From NCBI GenBank assembly GCA_052144935.1, contig JBKQPR010000130.1, forward strand, positions 1 to 18,750: DNA of 18,750 nt, given 5' to 3'. Origin of the DNA: JOPF133 sp052144935 (lineage in GTDB: Bacteria > Acidobacteriota > Terriglobia > Bryobacterales > Bryobacteraceae). The notes under the pieces were generated by a model that saw nothing but the letters and a program-made list of their open reading frames with translations, had not been told where the DNA came from and made no database searches. The translations under genes and the position numbers were made by a program. Numbering within the stretch: position 1 is the stretch's first letter; each line of letters begins with the position of its first letter. Below, piece after piece: positions 5,944-13,282 of this stretch.

Positions 5944-8640
5944 ATGTCCTGGGTGAAACGGTTTGCCAATCTGTTCCGCCAGGAGCGGATCGACCACGAG
6001 ATCGCCGAGGAGCTCGATGCACACCTCCAAGAAGCCATCGAGCGCGGCCGTCCCGCCGAAGAGGCGCGGCGAGCGTTCGGCGGCGCCCTGCGCTTTCGCG
6101 AGCAGAGCCGCGACCTGAAGTTCGTGCCGTGGCTCGAATCCCTGGCCAGGGATGCCGTCTTCGGCTGGCGGCAACTGAACAAGCACCGCGCGGCCAGCGC
6201 CGCGGCCATCCTCTCGCTCGCCCTCGCCATCGGCGCCACCACGGCCGCGTTCCGCCTGGTGGATGCCGTGCTGCTGCGTACTTTGCCCGTCGCCGAGCCT
6301 GAGCGGCTCTCTTTCCTGTCCGTCAGTTATATCGACCGCGACGGCCACCCCGACGATTATGACGACTTCGACTACCCCACCTTTCGCCAGTACCGCGCTG
6401 CCGTCGCCAACCGGGCGGATCTGATGGTCGTAGGCATGACCCATGCACGCCAGGACGCCGTCTTTGGGCCGGGCGCCGAAACCGAAAGAGTCTACCGTCA
6501 GTATGTCTCCGGCAACGTCTTCGGCATTTTCGGCTTGCGCCCGGCCCTCGGCCGCTTGCTCACGCCCAATGACGACCTCGCGCCCGGCCAGCAACCAGTC
6601 GCGGTTCTGAGCTACGAGTTCTGGTCCCGCCGCTTCGCCCGCGACCCCCATATCCTGGGGAAGACGTTCCGCATGGGCGAGGAGTCCGACGGTCTGGCCG
6701 GAAAGCGCAGCGCCGACCGTTTCGAGATCGTGGGCGTGGCGCCGGAGGGCTTCACCGGCACCGATCCCGGTTTGGTCACGGACGTCTTCATCCCTTCGAT
6801 GATGAACACGCGCGCCATCGATAGCCCCGGCTGGTCCTGGTTCCGCATCTGGATGCGGCCCAAGCCGGGTTTTTCGCTCGAGCAGGTCCGCCAACTTTTG
6901 CAGGCGGTCCTCGCGCGCGATCTTGAGCAGCGCCTCAAGGGCCTTCACTCCGACACGCCCAAGCAGGTTGTCGCCGCCTACCTCAGCCGGAGGGTGCTCG
7001 TCTTTCCGGCGTCCTGGGGCGCGTCGCGCGTACAAAAGGAATACCGCCGTCCGCTGCTCATCCTGGCTGCGCTGGTGGCCCTGGTTCTCCTGCTGGCCTG
7101 CGCCAACACGGGCAATCTGCTGGCCGCCCAGGCCGCCGCACGCGCTCGCGAGATGGCCTTGCGCGTCTCGATCGGCGCCGGGCAATGGCGCCTCATCCAA
7201 ATGGTGCTGATGGAAAGCGCGCTCGTCGCAGCGGTCGCCTCCGTCCTGGGCATGCTGTTCGCTTCGTGGGCAGCGCCCTTGGTCGTGCCCATGCTTCACG
7301 TGCCCCAGGATCCCGTGCGGCTGGTTCTGGAGATCGGCTGGCGGCAAGTCGCTTTCAGCGTCGCCCTCGCGCTCTCGGTCACCGTGCTGTTCGGGCTCGC
7401 GCCAGCGCTGCGCGCCTCGTCCGTCAAACCGATGGGCGCGCTCCGGGGCGGCGAAGATCCGCACGCCCGCCGCCGCCTCATGCACGCACTGCTCGCCGCG
7501 CAGATGGCCTTCTGCGTCCTGGTGCAATTCGTCGCCGGACTCTTCGTCACCACCTTCGAACGCCTGTCGAACCGGCCTTTGGGATTCTCGCCCCAACACC
7601 TTCTAGTCATGGACACCTCGGCCGGCGCAAGAGAACAGCCGCCGGAAGTCTGGATGCAAGTGGCCGAGCGGCTTCGCCAGACTCCCGGTGTGGATTCGGT
7701 CTCGCTGGCCGGTTGGGCGCTGTTGAGCGAGAACCGCTGGACCCGCACCGTGAGCGTCCCCGGGCATGCCATCGAGCCTCGCTCGCCGTATTGCCTCGAC
7801 GTATCTCCCGGCTTCTTCGAAACCATGCGGATCGGCCTGATCGGGGGACGCGACTTTCGACCGGGCGATGCCGATGCGCGCCTGAACGGCAGGCAACCCA
7901 TGGCGGGCGTTGGCATCGTCAACGAGGCCTTCGCCAGAACCTACTTCAACGGGCAGAACCCGGTCGGCAGATCGGTGGAAGTCCGCGTCGGTAAGGACCT
8001 CTCCGCGCCAATGGAGATTGTCGGCTACGTGCGGGACGCCGCTTATGCGACCTTGCGCGAGCCCGTCCGTCTCACGATGTACGTTCCGCAAGTGGGCAGA
8101 AGCTCTAACACGTTCCTGGTGCGCACCGCAGGCGATCCGCTGCCCCTTGCGCCCATCCTGCGCCGCGAGATTTCGCTGGCCCGCTCCGATTTCCAGGTGC
8201 ATCAGATCCAACCGCAGACCAACTTCGTCGACTGGCACCTGGTTCGCCAGCGGCTGCTGGCGGTGCTGTCGTTATTCTTCGCCGTGGTGGCGCTGGCGCT
8301 GGCAGCCATCGGGATGTACGGCGTGCTGAACTATGCGGTCGCGCAGCGGCGCCGCGAGATCGGCATCCGCATGGCGCTGGGCGCACGCTCCGCGCACGTT
8401 GTGGGCCGCATCGTCACCGAGGTCTTCTGGATGGTCTCGCTCGGCGCGGCCCTCGGCGTGGCGGCAGGCGTGGCCAGCGGACGCTTCGTCGAGACGCTGC
8501 TCTACGAGGTGAAGGCCACGGACGCCGGAGCCGTGGCGGCGCCGCTTTTGCTGCTTCTGGGCACGGCACTGTTGGCGGCTCTACCCCCAGCCATCCGTGC
8601 CGTGCGGATCGATCCCGCGAAGACGCTGCGGAGCGAGTAA
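5944..8640 (+). CDS. ADOP-family ABC-type permease (acidobacterial duplicated orphan permease)
   Basis: An 898-residue inner-membrane protein, normal for the family. Residues 1-75 form the typical amphipathic N-terminal region (MSWVKRFANLFRQERIDHEI). A membrane helix at ~82-104 is followed by a MacB-like periplasmic domain, a first FtsX block from ~371 (LLILAALVALVLLLACANTGN), a second periplasmic domain, and a second FtsX block from ~774 (including ALAAIGMYGVLNYAVAQRRREIGIRMALGA). It is thus a tandem duplication of the MacB/FtsX permease in one chain, and no ATP-binding subunit is encoded nearby, as usual for this family. The start is supported by AAGGAG 7 bp upstream. Such permeases are abundant in Acidobacteria, and their transported substrates are unknown. 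The adjacent padR is the expected regulator. Confidence 0.93.
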   Translation: MSWVKRFANLFRQERIDHEIAEELDAHLQEAIERGRPAEEARRAFGGALRFREQSRDLKFVPWLESLARDAVFGWRQLNKHRAASAAAILSLALAIGATTAAFRLVDAVLLRTLPVAEPERLSFLSVSYIDRDGHPDDYDDFDYPTFRQYRAAVANRADLMVVGMTHARQDAVFGPGAETERVYRQYVSGNVFGIFGLRPALGRLLTPNDDLAPGQQPVAVLSYEFWSRRFARDPHILGKTFRMGEESDGLAGKRSADRFEIVGVAPEGFTGTDPGLVTDVFIPSMMNTRAIDSPGWSWFRIWMRPKPGFSLEQVRQLLQAVLARDLEQRLKGLHSDTPKQVVAAYLSRRVLVFPASWGASRVQKEYRRPLLILAALVALVLLLACANTGNLLAAQAAARAREMALRVSIGAGQWRLIQMVLMESALVAAVASVLGMLFASWAAPLVVPMLHVPQDPVRLVLEIGWRQVAFSVALALSVTVLFGLAPALRASSVKPMGALRGGEDPHARRRLMHALLAAQMAFCVLVQFVAGLFVTTFERLSNRPLGFSPQHLLVMDTSAGAREQPPEVWMQVAERLRQTPGVDSVSLAGWALLSENRWTRTVSVPGHAIEPRSPYCLDVSPGFFETMRIGLIGGRDFRPGDADARLNGRQPMAGVGIVNEAFARTYFNGQNPVGRSVEVRVGKDLSAPMEIVGYVRDAAYATLREPVRLTMYVPQVGRSSNTFLVRTAGDPLPLAPILRREISLARSDFQVHQIQPQTNFVDWHLVRQRLLAVLSLFFAVVALALAAIGMYGVLNYAVAQRRREIGIRMALGARSAHVVGRIVTEVFWMVSLGAALGVAAGVASGRFVETLLYEVKATDAGAVAAPLLLLLGTALLAALPPAIRAVRIDPAKTLRSE

Positions 8641-8672
8641 GCGGCGCCGAAAGAGTTATCGCGCTACTCGCC

Positions 8673-9071
8673 TCACGGCCACGATTCGACGCGCAGGCCG
8701 GCAACCCGCTCGAACTCTCGACTGTTCCGGGTCACCAGGCAACAGTCGTACGCCAGAGCGATGGACGCAATCAGCAAATCGTTGGCGCCAATCGGTGTGC
8801 CGGCCTGTTCCAGGGTTGCCCGCAGCATGCCATAGTGGCCGGCGGCATGGTCGTCGAATGGAAGCGATTCGAACGGCTCGAGGAGACGGCGAAAGTCTTC
8901 GAGATTCCCGGCCACTCGGCGGCTCTTGCGCGCCCCGAACATCAACTCGGCTTTCACCACGCTACAGGTCACCACCTGCCCCGGGTCCAACTTCCGGAGC
9001 CGGGCCACGGGGCCGGTATCGCCCTTTGCGATTGCGATCCAGATATTGGTATCCAACAAACGAAGGCTCAC
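8673..9071 (-). CDS. vapC: VapC-type PIN-domain ribonuclease toxin
   Basis: A 132-residue PIN-domain protein. The acidic metal-binding residues are visible as D7 (LLDTNIWI), E42 (KAELMFGA) and D98 (ANDLLIAS). The C-terminal LVTRNSREFERVAGLRVESW is the usual VapC ending. VapC toxins cleave RNA, often initiator tRNA or 23S rRNA, when released from their antitoxin. The GTG start at 9071 overlaps the antitoxin stop by 4 bp (GTGA), so translation is coupled. The frame stays open far upstream over the antitoxin, but the PIN domain begins exactly at this GTG. It converges on the permease gene with about 32 bp between them. All catalytic residues are present, so it is probably active. Confidence 0.9.
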   Translation of the reverse strand: MSLRLLDTNIWIAIAKGDTGPVARLRKLDPGQVVTCSVVKAELMFGARKSRRVAGNLEDFRRLLEPFESLPFDDHAAGHYGMLRATLEQAGTPIGANDLLIASIALAYDCCLVTRNSREFERVAGLRVESWP

Positions 9072-9301
9072 AGGCCGATCTCGGGCAGTTCCACGGGCTC
9101 CGGCAACCGGTCTTCGGGCTCCGGAAAATCCTCGTGAAGGAAACCACAGGTTTTCTCGAAGTAGCCCGGCGGCCAACCGGATTTCTTGCCCGCCGAAAGC
9201 AGGGAAACGACATACCGGGAAAGGGGCAAGCCGGCACGGCGAGCTTCGCGCTTCAGGCGTGAAGCAAGATCCTCCGAAACGTACAAATTGAGCTGTGGCA
9301 C
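9068..9301 (-). CDS. vapB: VapB-like ribbon-helix-helix antitoxin
   Basis: A 77-residue protein read from GTG at 9301. The N-terminal half (VPQLNLYVSEDLASRLKREA, then GLPLSRYVVSLL) is a ribbon-helix-helix (CopG/Arc-type) DNA-binding domain. The acidic, proline-rich tail (EDFPEPEDRLPEPVELPEIGL) is the expected toxin-binding part. Antitoxins of this kind bind VapC, block its active site and repress their own operon. No clear Shine-Dalgarno sequence precedes the start, so translation may be leaderless or weak. A perfect palindrome 14 bp upstream is a probable operator. Confidence 0.82.
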   Translation of the reverse strand: MPQLNLYVSEDLASRLKREARRAGLPLSRYVVSLLSAGKKSGWPPGYFEKTCGFLHEDFPEPEDRLPEPVELPEIGL

Positions 9302-9314
9302 ACAACGAGGATAA

Positions 9315-9334
9315 CACGTATACTTGGATACGTG
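9315..9334. promoter_or_regulatory. Palindromic operator between vapB and the S4-protein gene
   Basis: CACGTATACTTGGATACGTG has perfect 7-bp arms and a 6-nt centre. It lies just upstream of vapB in the 100-bp gap between divergent genes. On the plus strand it contains TATACT (9319-9324), a near-consensus -10 for the S4-protein gene. Ribbon-helix-helix antitoxins normally bind such repeats in their own promoter, so VapB or the VapBC complex could repress both directions. The palindrome is certain; its function is inferred. Confidence 0.6.
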
Positions 9335-9401
9335 GATTGGCGCGGGAAGAGCGGCGGTGCCTGTGGCTGCTGAGATCCCGCCCCAATACGACAATGGGAT
9401 C

Positions 9402-9782
9402 ATGACCGGCGTGAGAATGGACAAGTGGCTGTGGGCCGCCCGATTCTTCAAAACGCGCTCGCTCGCCCGGCGGGCCTGTGAACTCGGCAGGGTTCGGTCC
9501 AACGGACAACCCGCCAAGGCTGCGCGTGAAGTCCGCGCCGGCGACCTGTTGCAAGTGAAGAACGACAGCGGCGACTTTGAAGTGGAGGTTCTGGCGCTCA
9601 GCGAGATGCGCGGTCCCGCGCCGGTTGCGCAGACGCTCTACCGCGAGACCGAGGCCAGCAGGGAGTCGCGCCTCCGGTTGGCGGAAGAGCGCAAAGCGAT
9701 GCCGCATTTCGAAGCGTTCCGGGAGGGCAAACCATCGAAACGCGACCGCCGTCAAATCGGCCGGCTTCGTGGCAGAGTGTGA
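9402..9782 (+). CDS. hslR: Hsp15-like S4-domain RNA-binding protein
   Basis: A 126-residue protein beginning MTGVRMDKWLWAARFFKTRS, followed by the S4 RNA-binding fold (LARRACELGRVRSNGQPAKA, REVRAGDLLQVK) and a basic C-terminal tail (EGKPSKRDRRQIGRLRGRV). Hsp15 binds stalled 50S ribosomal subunits that still carry nascent peptidyl-tRNA and helps recycle them. The domain order and the length fit the family. ATG at 9402 is my choice; ATG at 9417 (MDKWLW) and GTG at 9357 are alternatives, none with a strong ribosome site. The last ~85 bp of the gene are repeated downstream as part of a 241-bp tandem duplication. Confidence 0.85.
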   Translation: MTGVRMDKWLWAARFFKTRSLARRACELGRVRSNGQPAKAAREVRAGDLLQVKNDSGDFEVEVLALSEMRGPAPVAQTLYRETEASRESRLRLAEERKAMPHFEAFREGKPSKRDRRQIGRLRGRV

Positions 9783-10186
9783 GCGTGGTCGTTCGAACGC
9801 GAGAAGCAGAGACGCCGAGGCGCGGAGAAAAATACTATCGCGGGTCTTCTCCGTCGATTTCTCGTCTTTGTGTTGTTCTCTCATGGTGCTACTTTGCGCC
9901 TTGGCGGCTTGGCGAGATTCTTAGGGTTGACCGCGCGCGATGCCGCATTTCGAAGCGTTCCGGGAGGGCAAACCATCGAAACGCGACCGCCGTGAAATCG
10001 GCCGGCTTCGTGGCAGAGTGTGAGCGTCGTCGTTCAAACGCCAGAAGCTCTTGACGCAGAGACGCCGAGGCGCGGAGAAAAATCATATCGCGGGTCTTCC
10101 CCGTCGATTTTCGTCTTTGTGTTGTTCTCTCATGGTGCTACTTTGCGCCTTGGCGGCTTGGCGAGATTCTTAGGGTTGACCGCGCG
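9696..10186. repeat. 241-bp tandem duplication covering the 3' end of hslR and a hairpin element
   Basis: 9696-9936 and 9937-10186 are nearly identical direct copies starting at GCGATGCCGCATTTCG. The first includes the real end and stop of hslR; the second repeats those codons without the rest of the gene, so a frame there is a dead copy. Differences are a handful of substitutions plus about 9 extra bases in the second copy around 10045-10055. The close similarity points to a recent event. Confidence 0.88.
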
Positions 10187-10198
10187 TCTCTGCGTCAA
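10051..10198. repeat. Hairpin/MITE-like element with 14-bp perfect terminal inverted repeats
   Basis: TTGACGCAGAGACG (10051-10064) and CGTCTCTGCGTCAA (10185-10198) are perfect inverse copies. The inner parts (GCCGAGGCGCGGAG against CTTTGCGCCTTGGCGG) also pair imperfectly, so the whole ~148 bp can fold into one long hairpin. A related copy without the complete left end lies at 9789-9935, and a third left-end fragment (CTTGACGCCGAGGCGCGG) at about 10264-10281. Elements with GACGCAGAGACGC ends occur widely in intergenic DNA of environmental bacteria. No coding capacity is seen. Confidence 0.65.
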
Positions 10199-10411
10199 AG
10201 GGCCGTCTCGGGACTTTGCGCGGAGCCTCAGCACCAACCCGCGCCGCCGTTCAAGGGCGACAATCTTGACGCCGAGGCGCGGGGGCGCGGAGGCCACGGA
10301 GCAAGCCGGCCGGGAGGGCCAACATGCTGCGTGCTTGCGCGAGGCGGAACTTCAGTTCATAACTGTTGTCGGGCGGGCCGGGGCGCGCGGCCGATGGTGT
10401 GGTCGTGGCCG
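10199..10411. other. Gap between the repeat block and the MFS gene
   Basis: Apart from the third left-end fragment at about 10264-10281, I see no gene, promoter or convincing terminator. GCGGCC/GGCCGC arms close to the end of the MFS gene (about 10387-10413) could form a stem but have a long loop and no T-run. Confidence 0.4.
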
Positions 10412-11587
10412 CTAGCGGGCGGCAGCGGCGGCCAGAGGCTCGCGCAGGCGGAAGAACATCACGGCGGCAACGAGCTGGGCGGCGACCCCGAAGACGACCA
10501 GGGTGGGGATGGAGTGGTCGTAGAGCAGACCCATGATGACGCTGCCGAGGAACCACATTACTCCGAAAACGGCGTTAAAGGCCCCGAAGGCGCCGCCGCG
10601 CTTGTTCATGGAAACCACCTGGGCGATGCCCGAGCGCAGGCAGGCATCCTGCGCGCCCAGTCCGATGGCCCAGCAGGCCACGCTGGCGATGGCGGCGCCA
10701 AATCCGCCCAGGAATCCGAGGGGCAGCGATAACAGCGACACCAGGATGCCGGCCGAGAGGACGGGCAGTCCGTAGCGGTCGAACAGACGGCCCAGCACCA
10801 GCGCGGTAAGGCCGTTGACGCCCATGGCGCCGGCGTACAGAAGCGGAATCACCGGCGATTTCATCAGCGCCGCGTCCTGAAAATGGTACGACAGCAGCGG
10901 GAAATCGATGAATCCGAAGGCCAGCACGCCGGCCGCGGCCACGTACCACCAGAAGACCTTGGGGAGGGTCTGTTGGGGCGGTTTTTTGGCCCCGGTAGCC
11001 GGCCGCGGTTGCGTGGCGCGGGCCAGAATCAGGGCCAGAAAGGCTCCCGCCGCGGGGAACGCCAGACGCAGGAAGGCGGGGCCGAAATGGTGCGCTTTGG
11101 CCACCGCCATGGCCATCATCACCGGACCGAGAACCGCGCCGGTCTGGTCCATGGCCGCGTGGACGCCGAAGCCGAAACCGTGGCCCACCATGCCGGTGGA
11201 TTCCGAAAGCAGCACATCGCGGGCCGGACCGCGCAGGGCTTTGCCGGTGCGCTCGGCCACGATCAAGAGCGCCGCCATCCGCCAATTGCCGGCGAAGGCC
11301 AGCGCCGGCACCACCAGCAGGTTCAGGGCATAGCCGAAGACCGCGATAGTCCAATAGGCGCGCGTGCGGTCGACCAGGCGGCCCGAGAACAGCCGCAGGC
11401 TGGCGGCGATCATTTCGCCCAAGCCGGCGATCAGCCCCACCTGGGCGGCGGTGGCGCCGAGGTCCTTCAGGAAGGGGCCGACGATGCTATAGGCGCCCTC
11501 ATAAGTCATGTCCGCGCAGAGGCTGACCACCCCCAGGCAGAGGATGAAGCGGATGGCGGCCGCGCGTTCCTGTTTGGTGACGGTCAC
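10412..11587 (-). CDS. Major facilitator superfamily transporter
   Basis: A 391-residue inner-membrane protein with about twelve hydrophobic segments in two halves. The first half has a loop motif after TM2-3 (GRLVDRTRAYW) and the second half the matching LGRLFDRYGLPVLSAG, as expected for MFS carriers. RTGKALRGPARDVLLSES lies between the early helices. The sequence does not reveal the substrate. The GTG start at 11587 overlaps the stop of the GDT1-family gene by 4 bp (GTGA), so the two are translationally coupled and probably share a physiological role, possibly metal or metal-ligand export. That role is inference from position only. Confidence 0.85.
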   Translation of the reverse strand: MTVTKQERAAAIRFILCLGVVSLCADMTYEGAYSIVGPFLKDLGATAAQVGLIAGLGEMIAASLRLFSGRLVDRTRAYWTIAVFGYALNLLVVPALAFAGNWRMAALLIVAERTGKALRGPARDVLLSESTGMVGHGFGFGVHAAMDQTGAVLGPVMMAMAVAKAHHFGPAFLRLAFPAAGAFLALILARATQPRPATGAKKPPQQTLPKVFWWYVAAAGVLAFGFIDFPLLSYHFQDAALMKSPVIPLLYAGAMGVNGLTALVLGRLFDRYGLPVLSAGILVSLLSLPLGFLGGFGAAIASVACWAIGLGAQDACLRSGIAQVVSMNKRGGAFGAFNAVFGVMWFLGSVIMGLLYDHSIPTLVVFGVAAQLVAAVMFFRLREPLAAAAAR

Positions 11588-12219
11588 GCGTTCACAGAGC
11601 GCAGCAGCATGCCGGCGGCTTCGTGGGTTTCAGTGAGGATCTCGGCCACCGAGAGGATTCCCAGAACCAGCAACACTCCCACCGCGGCCCAGCGGAGGGT
11701 TTTGGGCGAGAGGTGGGATTGAATCCACCCGCGCACGCCGGCGCCGACCGAGACCGCCAGCGATCCCTTGGTCACCATAGCGGCGACCGCGCCCAGCCAG
11801 ACGATCAGCGCAGCCGAGGGGACGGGAGCCGAGGCGAACTTGAGCGCCATGGCGGCGGCGGTGATCTGGCCCACGTCGCCCCATTCGGAAAAGAAGATGG
11901 CGGCGAAAGAGATCGCTACGGCGTGCGAGGCGGGGTATTCCTTGACTTCGCGCTTGTCCGGCTTGCGCCACAGCATGAAAGCGATGGCGAAGAAATTGAC
12001 GGCGGTGACCGCGGCCACCAGCAGCGGCGGCAGCGTGGAGATCAATTTGGCCACCGTCACCGCGACGGCCATTTTGGCCATGAAGGCCACGGCCATGCCG
12101 CAGAGAATCGGCACGGTCCGATAGCGCGTGGCCAGCACACCGGTGGTATAGAGCAGCTTGTCGCCTACGATTTCAGCCATGAATACGGTTCCGTAGGTGG
12201 CGAAAAAAATGGGCAGCAT
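11584..12219 (-). CDS. TMEM165/GDT1 (UPF0016) family metal ion transporter, MntX/MneA-like
   Basis: A 211-residue, six-helix membrane protein. The family signature is two E-x-G-D-[KR] motifs; here they appear as E16-I-V-G-D-K21 (FMAEIVGDK) and E112-W-G-D115-V (FFSEWGDVGQITA). Both acidic pairs that bind the ion are kept. The first motif has one extra residue and the second lacks the usual K/R, so this belongs to a divergent branch. Bacterial members export Mn2+, and eukaryotic GDT1 moves Ca2+/Mn2+. The ATG at 12219 has GAGG 5 bp upstream. It is the first gene of an operon with the MFS carrier, and the leader contains a hairpin or operator. Confidence 0.85.
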   Translation of the reverse strand: MLPIFFATYGTVFMAEIVGDKLLYTTGVLATRYRTVPILCGMAVAFMAKMAVAVTVAKLISTLPPLLVAAVTAVNFFAIAFMLWRKPDKREVKEYPASHAVAISFAAIFFSEWGDVGQITAAAMALKFASAPVPSAALIVWLGAVAAMVTKGSLAVSVGAGVRGWIQSHLSPKTLRWAAVGVLLVLGILSVAEILTETHEAAGMLLRSVNA

Positions 12220-12228
12220 TCTGTCCTC

Positions 12229-12256
12229 GCGAAAAATGTGATTTTCGCCTAGTATA
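12229..12256 (-). promoter_or_regulatory. -10 box and overlapping palindrome upstream of the GDT1-family gene
   Basis: On the minus strand TATACT (12256-12251) is a good -10. Immediately downstream, GCGAAAA and TTTTCGC (12229-12235 and 12242-12248) form a perfect 7-bp inverted repeat with a 6-nt centre over the expected transcription start. It could be an operator for a metal-sensing repressor or an RNA hairpin in a leader of only ~30 nt. That leader is too short for the yybP-ykoY manganese riboswitch that often precedes this family. No convincing -35 was found. Confidence 0.45.
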
Positions 12257-12349
12257 GCTCAGAGAGGCGAGGGTAGGATCGAAGCTCCGCCCGTTGAAAG
12301 CCCGTTGGAAAGCGTCAGGTGCCGATTGGAGGTGTAAGATGAGGAAGAG

Positions 12350-12610
12350 ATGGGCCCTACGACTCCTGCGTACCTTGAGATCGTCGACTTTATCGGGCCC
12401 AGGGGGCACCCCGGCGCCACTCCCGAGGCGGTTGCTCATTTCCGGCCCTCGCCGGAGGCGCAGCAGCGAGTCGCTGAACTGATCGAGCGAGAGAAGGAGT
12501 GCGGCTGGCCGCCAGAGGAGAAGGCGGAACTAGACCACTTCATGGAGGTGGAGCACATATTGAGGATGGCTAAGGCAAAGGCACGCCAAATCCTGTCCGG
12601 TGGCCAGTAA
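12350..12610 (+). CDS. Small conserved hypothetical protein paired with an HNH nuclease
   Basis: An 86-residue, mostly helical and charged protein (PEAQQRVAELIEREKE, PEEKAELDHFMEVEHILRMAKAKARQ). I know this type as a small protein commonly encoded directly upstream of an HNH endonuclease in diverse bacteria, with no proven function. ATG at 12350 has GAGGAAG just upstream. The stop overlaps the GTG of the next gene by 11 bp, so the pair is translated together. It might be a partner or regulator of the nuclease, for instance an antitoxin-like protein, but nothing in the sequence proves that. An 11-bp tandem repeat sits 50 bp upstream. Confidence 0.72.
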   Translation: MGPTTPAYLEIVDFIGPRGHPGATPEAVAHFRPSPEAQQRVAELIEREKECGWPPEEKAELDHFMEVEHILRMAKAKARQILSGGQ

Positions 12611-13020
12611 TATCGATGAGCTCCTTCGAGCCGCGGTCGCCCGCCGGGCGGAATATCGTTGCGAGTATTGCCTCATCCACGAACGACGCGGGGTTCCCTC
12701 ACCAGGTCGATCGCGTCGTGAGCCGCAAGCACGGCGGCTCCTCACTGGCCGGCAATCTGGCGTATGCCTGCGTTCTCTGTAACCGCCACAAAGGAAGCGA
12801 TGTCGCTTCAATCGATCTGAGCACCGGAGAAATTGTTCGCCTATTCCATCCCCGCCGCGACCGATGGACCGATCGTTTCCGTCCGGATGGCGAGTTCATT
12901 GAAGCACGTACCGAAGTCGGAGTCGCAACCGCCAGGCTCTTGCGGCTGAACGCTGCCGAGAGGATAGCTGAGCGCCGGCTACTACGGAGTTTGGGCAGCT
13001 ATCCACGGCGGCAAAGCTGA
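12600..13020 (+). pseudogene. HNH endonuclease, frameshifted and with a mutated catalytic histidine
   Basis: From GTG at 12600 the first frame reads MASNIDELLRAAVARRAEYRCEYCLIHE, the N-terminus and first zinc CxxC of an HNH nuclease. The homology then jumps to another frame at about 12685 (DAGFPHQVDRVVSRKHGGSS, NLAYACVLCNRHKGSDVASI, RLFHPRRDRW) and runs to 13020. A loss of two bases, or gain of one, near 12685 explains the shift. In addition the usual VDH of the active site is VDR (GAT CGC), replacing the metal-binding or general-base histidine, so the enzyme should be dead even without the frameshift. The second zinc CxxC is kept. If repaired the protein would be about 140 residues, normal for the family. 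Confidence 0.85.
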
Positions 13021-13282
13021 CCACTTGTCAAGACGCCGCGTTACCTTCCTCCCATGCGGATCTCCCAGGAGCCCGAACCCAGCTACCTGCGGAAGAGGCT
13101 CCCCGGCCGCATCACGCTTCCGGACAATCCGGAATTCGCGCGCGCCGTCTCTCCAGGGTAGACTCCCCGGCAGTCGGCTTCGGTCGTTCCCTGGTGCCGG
13201 CCGTTTTCCACCGGTTTGCGCTGGTATGCGCCCGAGGGGAACCCGCCAGGATTGGCTGCCGCAATTTGCCTGATCCGGGCCT
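13021..13282. other. Intergenic region, no supported gene
   Basis: I find no RNA gene, repeat or clear promoter. A 35-codon frame from ATG at 13054 ends at 13161; its LPGRITLPDNPEF faintly recalls the start of FAD-linked oxidases, but this is too little to call. Confidence 0.4.

Noticed and set aside
5833..7599. 588-codon open frame on the minus strand
   Set aside because: It is antisense to the ADOP permease, has a low-complexity charged composition and no recognisable family.
8673..9884. 403-codon minus-strand protein containing the PIN domain
   Set aside because: Only the part from GTG 9071 matches VapC. The upstream part overlaps vapB and the S4-protein gene in other frames.
9779..10415. 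Two plus-strand frames of 91 and 131 codons in the duplicated block
   Set aside because: They consist of the repeated hslR end and the hairpin element and have no independent homology.
12153..12256. yybP-ykoY manganese riboswitch before the GDT1-family gene
   Set aside because: The likely transcript leader is only ~30 nt and shows a single short hairpin, not the conserved two-stem aptamer.
13054..13161. 35-codon frame with a faint FAD-oxidase-like start
   Set aside because: It is too short, has no ribosome site and no cofactor motif.
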